Source: Bacteroides ndongoniae
GTDB taxonomy: Bacteria > Bacteroidota > Bacteroidia > Bacteroidales > Bacteroidaceae
Assembly (NCBI RefSeq): GCF_900108345.1
Contig: NZ_FNVV01000014.1
Location: 1,287,664-1,351,663 of the forward strand
DNA length: 64,000 bases
Reading direction: 5' to 3'
Below the pieces are notes generated by a model. The model searched no databases. It was not told the origin of the DNA and saw only the letters and a program-made list of their open reading frames with translations. The translations under genes and the position numbers were made by a program. Of this stretch, positions 45,039 through 53,900 are shown piece after piece; positions within the stretch are counted from its first letter, which is position 1; each line of letters begins with the position of its first letter.

Positions 45039-47054
45039 TTAAAACTTAAAGGTACCGGTCAACCGCCATGAACGCCCCGGCATGGGATAGTACTTAATAA
45101 CGTCATACTGTTCATCGGTCAGGTTCACCAGTTCGGCCTGCACCGACAAACGGTAATCTTTCAAAGCAAATTCATGCGACAGACTGAGAGTGTGCTCCAC
45201 ATATCCGTCTATCTCATTAGCCGGAATATTCTGCGACAAAAAATATCGTTTACCCACTCCCACAACCGAATAGCCTATATTCACCCACGGATTTTCGATC
45301 ACCATTGCCACATTTCCGCTATGCAACGGGGTATAAGGCAACTGAGCCTCATAAGTAGGACCGTCAGGATCAGTCAGATCAATGGCTTTCTGCCACATAT
45401 AATTGCCGGACACGAACAATCCAACAGATTTAAATAATGGTATGGAAGCCGACAACGTAGCGTCCACGCCCGTTGCATGTACTTTCCCATAATTAGCCAT
45501 CTTCCATACGTAAGTCGTAGGGAAAGCGACTATCTTATCAGTCACATCATTAAAATATCCGTCTACGGTCATCGACAAAAAATCGAAAATAGTCCATTTT
45601 GAGCGACTCCATGTGATGCCTACATTATATTCGTTAGCTTTCTCGGGACGCAAATCTCGATTGCCCATCCTGAAATAGTACAAATCGTTGAAAGTTGGCA
45701 GACGGAAAGTGCTTTTGTACATCAGCCGAAAGAACAAAGATTCGTCCTGCCAAGGTTGAACGCTCACCGTTACCGATGGAGCCAGACGATGAAAATTATC
45801 CGGCTTATCGCCCTGTTCCACATGTTCCGAAGTGGCCGTGTAGACCAAAGAAGCAGTAGCAGTCATCCAATCTGTTCGATAACGGCCATTCAAAGCACTG
45901 ATTGAAGTGTATCGGGTAGGGAATGGACAGGCTGGCAGACTGTTGCGTAAGGTGTTCGCCACTCCATCCTGTGCCAACGAAAAAGTCAAGTCCTCCAATG
46001 GCTGATAAAGCAAGGTTGCCGACAGATAATATTCATCCTGACGATGTACTTCCCGATAAACCCCATCGGTATATTCCACACCTTTGTCCTGATAGCGATT
46101 CCAACTGTGGTTGTACTTGGCCTGCGCCTGCAATGTCCACTTGGCAGAAAACTTCTTTTTATAGCGCGCTTGTGTAAAGAAGTTCTCATCCCATAATTTT
46201 TCATCCGAAATCGGGTTATAAAGAGTTACCCCTCCCGGCAGTTCGCGGGCTGAATAGTAATAATATCCTTTCACATCCAACTCCCCTCCATCTTTAAACG
46301 TATGATAAAGCGTCGCTTCGCCCTGCCATGACTCCACTTGAGAGTTGTTCCGTTTTTCCCGTGTCACGTACTTCCCGTTCACCAGCGTAAACGGATAATT
46401 GCCGTCGGCACGCATATAGCCGACATCTACCGAGAGGCGTGTACGCTCCCCCAGTTTCTGCCACCATCTGACAGAGGGCGCTACATATCCGAACGAGCCG
46501 CCCCTGACACGTGCCAGAAAAGCAGAAGTACGATTTCCTTCGAAGTGAGGTTTTTCTGTTTCGATGTTCAACACACCGGCCGACGCATACAGACGGGCCG
46601 ACTGCAACAGGTCTTCGCTCTGGCCGATGGAAAGAGAAAGTATCGACACATTGTCCAGCGAGAAACGTCCGATGTCTATCTGTCCAGCCTGACAGTTGCT
46701 GACTGCCACACCGTCGTAGCTGACAGCCGTATGGGCTGCACCCATGTTGCGGATAGAGACTGTCTTCAGTCCACCTATACCGCCGTAATCCTTCACGTCG
46801 ACACCGGCAAAGCGACGTACGGCATCCGCCATGTTCTGTATGCCAAGCTGGCTGATGTCCTGCTTCGACATGGTCTGCACAGGCACAGTCGATGTTACCT
46901 TGTTGGGCATCCTACGGGCAGTCACCGTCACTTTCTCTATCTGATGCACCTTGCCGGCAATCGTATCTTCCTGCACTTCCTGTGCCACCATCCGGCAGGG
47001 CATCATACAGCACAATACGATGCAGACCAATCGCATCTTCATACTCCACTTCAT
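45039..47054 (-). CDS. btuB: BtuB-like TonB-dependent cobalamin receptor
   Basis: 671 residues from the ATG at 47054 (a TTG two codons earlier and an ATG at 47045 are alternatives). Signal peptide MKMRLVCIVLCCMMPCRMVAQ. TonB box near EKVTVTARRMPN; plug domain (about 40-150: MADAVRRFAGVDVKDYGGIGGLKTVSIRNMGAAHTAVSYDGVAV), then a 22-strand barrel ending in the terminal Phe (LTGTFKF). It lacks the SusC-type N-terminal domain, as expected for vitamin or siderophore receptors. A cobalamin riboswitch in the leader strongly supports B12 as substrate. Confidence 0.9.
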   Translation of the reverse strand: MKWSMKMRLVCIVLCCMMPCRMVAQEVQEDTIAGKVHQIEKVTVTARRMPNKVTSTVPVQTMSKQDISQLGIQNMADAVRRFAGVDVKDYGGIGGLKTVSIRNMGAAHTAVSYDGVAVSNCQAGQIDIGRFSLDNVSILSLSIGQSEDLLQSARLYASAGVLNIETEKPHFEGNRTSAFLARVRGGSFGYVAPSVRWWQKLGERTRLSVDVGYMRADGNYPFTLVNGKYVTREKRNNSQVESWQGEATLYHTFKDGGELDVKGYYYYSARELPGGVTLYNPISDEKLWDENFFTQARYKKKFSAKWTLQAQAKYNHSWNRYQDKGVEYTDGVYREVHRQDEYYLSATLLYQPLEDLTFSLAQDGVANTLRNSLPACPFPTRYTSISALNGRYRTDWMTATASLVYTATSEHVEQGDKPDNFHRLAPSVTVSVQPWQDESLFFRLMYKSTFRLPTFNDLYYFRMGNRDLRPEKANEYNVGITWSRSKWTIFDFLSMTVDGYFNDVTDKIVAFPTTYVWKMANYGKVHATGVDATLSASIPLFKSVGLFVSGNYMWQKAIDLTDPDGPTYEAQLPYTPLHSGNVAMVIENPWVNIGYSVVGVGKRYFLSQNIPANEIDGYVEHTLSLSHEFALKDYRLSVQAELVNLTDEQYDVIKYYPMPGRSWRLTGTFKF

Positions 47055-47137
47055 AAACAAACGGCAGAATCTTTTATTTCATTATTCTTGTGTGCACTGA
47101 CTGCTTTCCTCGAACAGACAATTTTTCGACTTTGTTT

Positions 47138-47285
47138 TGCAGGTCTTCTGACTCGTTTCCTAATGTATCGCCTTCCCATTCTCTTTATTATCAGAAAAAC
47201 AGTGGCATCCGAGTATGATACATTCCTCTTGAAACACACAGCAGCGGGACTGTCCGGGATTCACACCCGATTCCCTTTTCATCCA
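47138..47285 (-). ncRNA. Cobalamin riboswitch in the btuB leader
   Basis: On the minus strand the leader contains the B12 box GAGTCAGAAGACCTGC (47155-47140), preceded by the AAAAGGGAATCGGGTG...AATCCCGGACAG.CCCGCTGCTGT core (about 47280-47238), the two conserved parts of the cobalamin aptamer in the right order. A small hairpin (47289-47302) lies just 5' of it. High B12 would repress btuB. Boundaries are estimated from these motifs. Confidence 0.9.
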
Positions 47286-47320
47286 CATCTCCGAACGGAG
47301 ATTACGGAACAAAACAGCGG

Positions 47321-47328
47321 CAAATGTA
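47321..47328 (-). promoter_or_regulatory. -7 element of the btu transcript
   Basis: TACATTTG on the minus strand matches TAnnTTTG and lies about 36 nt upstream of the riboswitch core. A TTTG lies 24 nt further upstream, a slightly long spacer. Confidence 0.5.
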
Positions 47329-47447
47329 GGAATTTATTTGAATATCCGCAATCAAAAACACACAAAAAGTATTGAATACCAACAAACAGCGTTCTGTCGG
47401 AAGTGGTTTGCTGAAACACAGTTGGCAACCGTGGCGCAGGTTACGTT

Positions 47448-48656
47448 TTATTGCTTTCGTATCGTGCTGAAAGCAAAATACAGCCGTGTGCCCCGGCGCC
47501 CCAAAGCCACCAGCATACACAGCAGCGAACAGCAAGCACAAACCACAAATACCACTCCCGTGGACGAAAGGATATTACCGATGCCCACCAATGGCGAAAC
47601 AATGCCTCCCGCCGCAAAACATACGGCACCTAAAAGAGCCGATGCCGTGCCCGAATTCTCGCGCTGACTCTCCATGGCCAAAGCTGTGCTCGAAGTAAAC
47701 GTCATCCCCATGCTGAACAGCAGAACCAGCATCAGAACCTCGTATACCCAAAAGCTGCACGCCGACATTAACGCCCCACACTGTAACACGGCTGCCACTA
47801 CCATTCCGCAACAGCCAACCAGTGTGCTGGTCTCCGAACGGCGAAACTTGACCGACAAGGCAGCCGCAACACCTATCGCAAGCGCATTGACTCCGAAACA
47901 CAAGCTGAACGCAAATGCCGAAAACCCATAATGCTGCTGCACGATGAAAGGCGACGAGGCGATGTTGGCAAACAGCACTCCCTGTGCGAAAGCCATCTGA
48001 AGCACATAGCACACGTAACGCCTGTCGCGCAACACGACTCCAAAACTGCGGAACGTATCACTCCATTTTTCAGCCGAACGGTTTTCACGCGGCAACGATT
48101 CCTTGAAACGTAAGCAACAGGCCAATAACACCAGTCCCAGGCCGAACAGAATCCAGAAGATGCCCTGCCATCCTATCACATCGGTCAGCAGGCCGCCCAC
48201 AATCGGAGCCGCCACCGGAGCCACTCCGTTAATGGCCCCAATTACGGCCAGCATTTTGGCAAGTTCGCGTCCGGAATATTTGTCCGTTGCCACCGAACGC
48301 GATATGACGATACCACCCGCACCGGCTATGCCCTGCAACAGACGGAACGCCACAAACTGCTCTATGCTCTGCGAAAACAGGCACAACAGCGTCGATGCAA
48401 TAAACAGCCACATGGCCACCAGCAAGGGTAACCGCCGACCGTACCGGTCGCTCAGCGGACCGAAGAATATCTGTCCCACTGCCAGACCTATCATACTGGT
48501 TGTCAGTCCTAACTGAACCATCGAAGAAGTTGTGGAAAAATACTCGCCCATCGAAGGCAAACTGGGCAGATACATATCCGTCACAAAGGGGCCAAATGCC
48601 GTCAGCATGCCCAGCAATATCAGCAAAAAAACTTTAGAATTTTCTTTAACCATCAT
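47448..48656 (-). CDS. Bcr/CflA-family MFS drug efflux pump
   Basis: 402-residue inner-membrane antiporter with 12 predicted TM helices. N-terminus LLILLGMLTAFGPFVTDMYLPSLPSM is the Bcr/CflA signature; FFGPLSDRYGRRLPLL is the MFS loop 2-3 motif; RLLQGIAGAGGIVISRSVATDKYSG matches the 4-5 region. Exports drugs or other small molecules; substrate unknown. A second Met two residues in (48653) is equally possible as start. It lies upstream of the btu leader on the same strand but separate in function. Confidence 0.88.
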   Translation of the reverse strand: MMVKENSKVFLLILLGMLTAFGPFVTDMYLPSLPSMGEYFSTTSSMVQLGLTTSMIGLAVGQIFFGPLSDRYGRRLPLLVAMWLFIASTLLCLFSQSIEQFVAFRLLQGIAGAGGIVISRSVATDKYSGRELAKMLAVIGAINGVAPVAAPIVGGLLTDVIGWQGIFWILFGLGLVLLACCLRFKESLPRENRSAEKWSDTFRSFGVVLRDRRYVCYVLQMAFAQGVLFANIASSPFIVQQHYGFSAFAFSLCFGVNALAIGVAAALSVKFRRSETSTLVGCCGMVVAAVLQCGALMSACSFWVYEVLMLVLLFSMGMTFTSSTALAMESQRENSGTASALLGAVCFAAGGIVSPLVGIGNILSSTGVVFVVCACCSLLCMLVALGRRGTRLYFAFSTIRKQ

Positions 48657-48783
48657 TTATCCTTTCTTTAAAGCGGTGCAAAGTTACAAGGAATCTGTCC
48701 AGTTTATACAGATATCGACCTTGCGTCTTGCTCTTTTTCGAAAAGATTTTCAGAACTTAACACACAGTCCTCCCTACCCCTTA

Positions 48784-48851
48784 TTTTTTCCCAGTTAGGA
48801 AAAAATTCCTCTCTAGTTAGAAAAAAAATATTTTCCTAACTAGGGAAAAAA
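48784..48851. repeat. A/T-rich inverted repeat with three agttag copies
   Basis: A 20-nt arm at 48784-48804 pairs with 48830-48851 (one indel). A third copy of the agttagRaaaa element lies in the loop (about 48814-48825). It is just beyond the terminator of the propeller pseudogene and upstream of the MFS gene. Function unknown. Confidence 0.5.
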
Positions 48852-48852
48852 G

Positions 48853-48876
48853 AAAGCCTGACTACTGTCAGGCTTT
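48853..48876 (-). terminator. Terminator of the propeller lipoprotein gene
   Basis: 10-bp perfect stem (48853-48862 with 48867-48876), TACT loop as read on the plus strand, then a T-rich run on the minus strand. The stem includes part of the original stop codon at 48875-48877. Confidence 0.8.
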
Positions 48877-50118
48877 AGTCTTTAAACTCATAATACAACA
48901 GCACCGGATTGGAATCGCTCTCCAAACTCCTTATCAATTCTTTATTGACAACTTTATCAGACAACTGACCGGACTCGAAAAGTCTTTTCAACTCTGCCAA
49001 CTGCTCCGTATTATAAAAGTAAAACACACCATCGGCATCCGCGCACAAGTACCCGGGAAGCGTAACGCCGTTTTGCTTGTTTCCTGCAAAAAAGATATCG
49101 TCTTTCTGTGTCTGGAAAATAGAAGTCTGACCACTTTTCAGATGATGGCGTACTTTAAGAAGCGATCCTCCATAACAATTAAACCAAAGATAGCCCTGAT
49201 GAACATAGAAATTGCAAAAGCCCCAATAGACTTCTTCTGTGTCAGGTGCATATACTGCTGCATCATTTTCTTGGTGAGCGCAACGGGGTCGCCAGACGAA
49301 TGCAAATTGCTATCCTTGAGCAGGTCGTCGCGTTTGATCACTTTTTCCCCATGAATAGCCAAAACAGGATATACTTCCCCCTCACGAATGGCCATGACGG
49401 TATCCATCAGCGCCGTACAGAACCAAAGTTCATCCCCGACACGAGTAAAAGGGGTACCAAAATTCAGAAATTCATTTTGCCAACCTTGATTATATGAATC
49501 ATAATCCAGCAGGCTGGCAGTCATTTTGCCAGCTTGCAACAGATCTATCTGGTGCAGCAGATAATAAGGAGTATCGCCCTGTGCAGGCCAATGGTTCGAC
49601 TGGTAAGCATAAAGAAAATCAGACTGATACGCTATATCGGCATAAAACGGTGGGCCGTCTAAGGATATTTCATCCTCAAAAGTACCTGTCAACAAATCAT
49701 ATCTCAATATCTTGTTGCGTGATGAGTCGTACAGATACAGTTTCTTCTTTTCCTCGTCAACAGTAAAGTCTCTGCAACCGGCATATTCACCGGGAGCCGG
49801 ACCATTGTTCCCGAATTTTCGGATAAAGGAACCGTCTTTCTTGAAAGCATATACTCCTTCCGCCCGACGATCCATTAAATATAACGTATCGTTCACAGGC
49901 ACCATCTTGCTGATGCTCGACAGCAAAACGTCTTTGGTTTCTAAAGGTATCAGACGAACATCTTTGAACAGTTCGGAATATCTCCATTGTTCAGTGGAAG
50001 CGCTATCCATATTGATGATACCTGCCTGTGAATGTACAAGCAAGGACCCTTGAGACTGACAGGCTACTACGGCAAAACCCAATACAAAAGCTAAAAGGAA
50101 AAATAGATTCCGTTTCAT
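48875..50118 (-). pseudogene. Six-bladed beta-propeller lipoprotein, frameshifted
   Basis: The intact 5' part (50118 to about 49252) encodes a lipoprotein (signal with AVVACQS) and propeller blades typical of the BF3164/6-bladed-propeller family (VRLIPLETKDVLLSSISKMVPVNDTLYLMDRR, FKKDGSFIRKFGNNGPAPGEY, CRDFTVDEEKKKLYLYD). Near 49249-49254 an extra AT in a tatat run shifts the frame; that frame stops at 49138. In the other frame the family C-terminus continues without stops (APDTEEVYWGFCNFYVHQGY ... LYYEFKD) to the stop at 48875. Removing AT restores one protein of about 413 residues. Start at 50118 is a normal signal-peptide Met. Confidence 0.85.
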
Positions 50119-50307
50119 TTACATTACCTCCTATAAGTTCAGTCATGTTTTTATTCGCTACTCTCTTTCACAAAGAAAAAGAAAAACGGTTAAAAAAGCA
50201 AGAAACTGAACCGAAAAGTCATATTGAAAATTCTTTTTTTCCACAAGTAGCAGCTGCGTTTCAGCAAAGGCGACATCGATAACGGGGAGAATTAGAAAAG
50301 ATTCACT

Positions 50308-50451
50308 GGTTTCACCTATAAAATCCAGACTTACCCCGTGAAGTTTCACCACAACCACCTAGCAACAAACAACTTACGGTGAAACATACGAAAAAAGAAA
50401 TCTGCTCCGTAAAATCGCGGTGAAACTAGCGGTGAACCATCACCTTTCACC
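50308..50451. repeat. Cluster of GGTGAAAC words in both orientations
   Basis: GTTTCACC-type words at 50309-50316 and 50343-50350, GGTGAAAC at 50378-50385 and 50419-50426, GGTGAACC at 50431-50438 and TTTCACC at 50445-50451. The copies form several possible hairpins. No known element is recognised. Confidence 0.6.
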
Positions 50452-50730
50452 ATATCTTACTGTCATTCAACGACGAAAGACAACGATGAAGGCGTGAAGG
50501 ATAAATCGGGAAAAACAGTTCTCAACAGGGAGAAAAGGCGGATAAAGTCCATAGTTGACGTCCGAAAGTTTCACTTTACGACCGTCAAGTGCCTCTTTAC
50601 AAACAGAAACAACCATCCGCCCCCAAAGAAACAGGAAGTAATGCGATGACACACGACAAATAATGTCGGACAATCGGACAAGCAATGCCAGAGTGCCCAA
50701 TAAGCAATGTCAGACTGGAACACAAGCATG

Positions 50731-50796
50731 GCTCGTGAGCCACGCAAGTGTTGCTCGCGAGCCGTGCAAGTGTCGTTCGCAAGCCGTGCAAGCACG
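50731..50796. repeat. 22-bp tandem repeat array, inverted copy of the 35.4-kb array
   Basis: Three units at 50731-50752, 50753-50774 and 50775-50796. Read on the minus strand the middle unit contains gacacttgcacggctcgcga, identical to the core of the array at 35377-35442. The palindrome ctcgcgag is shared. It lies about 135 nt upstream of the helicase fusion gene. Confidence 0.85.
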
Positions 50797-50881
50797 GCAG
50801 AACACACCGGTTTCACACCCCGCATACCGCTTACGGAGAAAATAAACCAGCGAAAGTTTCGCTATCTACGCATTTTTTACG

Positions 50882-50889
50882 TAGCTTTG
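50882..50889 (+). promoter_or_regulatory. -7 element of the helicase fusion gene
   Basis: TAGCTTTG matches TAnnTTTG, 42 nt before the ATG. A GTTTC at 50856-50860 is close to TTTG with a 21-nt spacer. Confidence 0.45.
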
Positions 50890-50931
50890 TGAAATACTAA
50901 TTGGTTCCTTAACTCTTTACAAGAAAAAACG

Positions 50932-53900
50932 ATGTCAATATGGAGCAGGCTCATGGGATGGAAAAACGCCGGAGACACCAACAAAGTCGCCGGCAAGGAG
51001 AATGTGCCGCCACCCGATGAAGCCCCACGTTACACCATTGTCGATGTGGAAGTCGGAGTAAAAGACCGGAAAATACACGACATCGGAGCACTGCGGCACG
51101 ACGGCGCCACCTTTCACAAAGCCTCGAAGAAGGAGTTGTTCGACTTCCTGCGTGATACTGACTACATCTGCGGACACAACATCATCCACCACGATGCCCG
51201 ATACCTGTTTGCCGACACCACCGACCGCCGTCCGCTGGTAGATACCCTCTACATGTCGCCCTTGCTGTTTCCCGAACGTCCTTATCACAAACTGGTGAAG
51301 GACGACAAACTGGTAAACGACCAGATGAATAACCCGGTGAACGACTGCCTGAAAGCCCAGAACCTGCTACAGGACGAGATAGCGCAATGGAACCTACTGC
51401 CGGAAAGCAAACGCCAGATCTATGCATCACTGCTGAAAGGCCAAAAGGAGTTTGAGGGTTTTCTGCGTATGGTAGGAGCCCGACCGACGGAAAAGGACAC
51501 GGCTGAAGCCATACGAAACCTGTACGAAGGAAAAATCTGCGGACATGCCGACCTGAACACCCTGATAGAAAAGTACCCGTGCGAACTGGTATACGCCCTG
51601 GCGCTGATCGACACCACCGACCATCGCTCCATCACTCCGCCGTGGGTGCTCTACCAGTATCCGCTGGTGGAACACGTCATCCGCCTGTTGCGGCATACCC
51701 GCTGCAACGAAGGCTGTACGTACTGCAACAGCCAGTTGGACATATTCCGCAATCTGAAAAACTTCTTCGGCTACGACCAGTTCCGCACCTACGAAGGCGA
51801 ACCGCTACAGGAACAGGCTGCCGATGCGGCAGTCAAAGGCAAATCGTTGCTGGCCATCTTCCCTACCGGCGGAGGCAAGTCGCTCACCTTTCAGCTGCCT
51901 GCCCTGATGGAAGGCCGCACCGTGCATGGGCTGACGGTCGTCATCTCGCCGCTTCAATCGCTGATGAAGGACCAGGTGGACAACCTCGACGAACGGGGCA
52001 TTACCGACGCCGTAACCATCAACGGCCTGCTGGACCCCATCACAAGGGCACTGTGCATCCAGCGGGTGCTGGAAGGTGAAGTGTCGCTGCTGTACATCGC
52101 CCCCGAAATGCTTCGGTCGAAGACCATCGAAAAGATTCTGCTGGCACGCCACGTTGTCAGGTTTGTGATAGACGAAGCCCACTGTTTCTCGTCGTGGGGA
52201 CAGGATTTCAGGGTGGACTATCTGTACATCGGCAAGTTCATCCGCAACTATCAGGAAAAGAAAGGCTGCAAGACGGCCATCCCCGTGTCCTGCTTCACGG
52301 CTACAGCCAAGCAAAAGGTAGTGCAGGACATCTGCGACTACTTCAAGCAAACATTGGATTTGGACTTGCAGCTGTTTGCCTCGACGGCATCGAGAAAGAA
52401 CCTGCGCTACTCCGTGATACATGCCGACACGAACGAGGACAAATACTCCAAACTGAGAAGTCTGGTAGCCGAGAATCCGTGTCCGACCATCGTCTACGTA
52501 TCGCGCACCAAGCGCACCCGCGAACTGGCAGTCAGGCTGACCCGAGACGGTTATCAGGCCCTGCCCTTCAACGGCAAGATGGATGCCGACGAGAAAGTGG
52601 CCAATCAGGATGCCTTCATGAACGACCAGGTACGCATCATTGTAGCGACTTCGGCTTTCGGCATGGGAGTAGATAAGAAAGACGTAGGTCTGGTGGTGCA
52701 TTACGACATCTCGGACTCGCTGGAGAACTACGTGCAGGAGGCTGGACGTGCCGGTCGCGACCCTCACCTCAACGCACGCTGCTACGTGCTGTATAGCGAC
52801 AACGATCTGGACAAGCACTTCATTCTGCTGAACCAGACCAAACTGAGCATCAGCGAAATACAACAGATTTGGAAAGCAGTGAAGGACCTTACCCGCCAGC
52901 GCATGAGGGTATGCTGCTCGGCATTGGAAATTGCCCGCAAGGCAGGATGGGACGACTCGGTATCGGACATCGAAACCCGGGTGCGAACGGCCCTGGCTGC
53001 TTTAGAACAGAGCGGATACTTGGTTAGAGGAAACAATGTGCCCCATGTTTACGCCACGGGCATCACGGTCAACAACATGGACGAAGCCCGACAGCGCATA
53101 TCGGCTTCGGTACTGTTCGGTAGCGACGAAATAGAGAAAGCGGTCAGAATCATCAAATCGCTGATTTCGCAAAAACACATAGCCAAGGCACAGGATTCGG
53201 AAGCAGAATCGCGCATCGACTATCTGGCCGACATATTGGGGCTGAGCAAAGGCGAAGTGTTGTCGGCTGTAGAACGGATGCGACAGGAAGGCATTCTGGC
53301 AGACAGCAAAGACATCTCGGCTTACCTGCTTGATGCCGGCAGTTCGGAACGAAGGTCAGGACAGTTGCTCGAACGCTTTGCAAAGCTGGAAAGGTACATT
53401 CTGGACAACATACCCGACGCCACCTGGCGGATATCGTGCAAACAGCTGAACGACAATGCCATCAATGCAGGAATAGGCACATCCAGAGAGAAAGATATCC
53501 GAACCCTGCTTTATTTCCTCACCATCAAAGGTTATACCCGCAAGAAAGAAGACGCGGCACACAACCTGGAAATCAGCCTGCGGGTCGACAGGGAAGCCCT
53601 GCTGAAGCGTTTCGAAAGGCGGCTGGAAATCAGCCGGTTCGCCATCGAATGGCTATACCGTCTGGCTGCCGAAACCGGAAAAGAGGCTTCGGACGAACAG
53701 CAGGCCATCCAGTTCTCGGTGGTGGAACTGCTGAACAGCATCAAAGCCAACCCGCAACCCCTCTTCAGCGGACTGGACGAACTACAGTTAGAGGACGTAG
53801 AAGAAGCCTTGCTCTACCTGTCGAAAATCGGCGCGCTCAAGCTCGAAGGTGGCTTTCTGGTGCTCTACAACGCCATGGACATCAAAAGACTCAAAGACAA

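Larger units (their letters stand above)
50119..50931. other. Gene-free, repeat-rich intergenic region
   Basis: About 810 nt with no convincing gene between the propeller pseudogene and the helicase fusion. It holds many GGTGAAAC/GTTTCACC words in both orientations (50308-50451 and scattered to 50860), two aagcaatg copies near 50685-50715, and a 22-bp tandem array at 50731-50796. Short reading frames over the array are composed of the repeat and look spurious. Confidence 0.6.
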
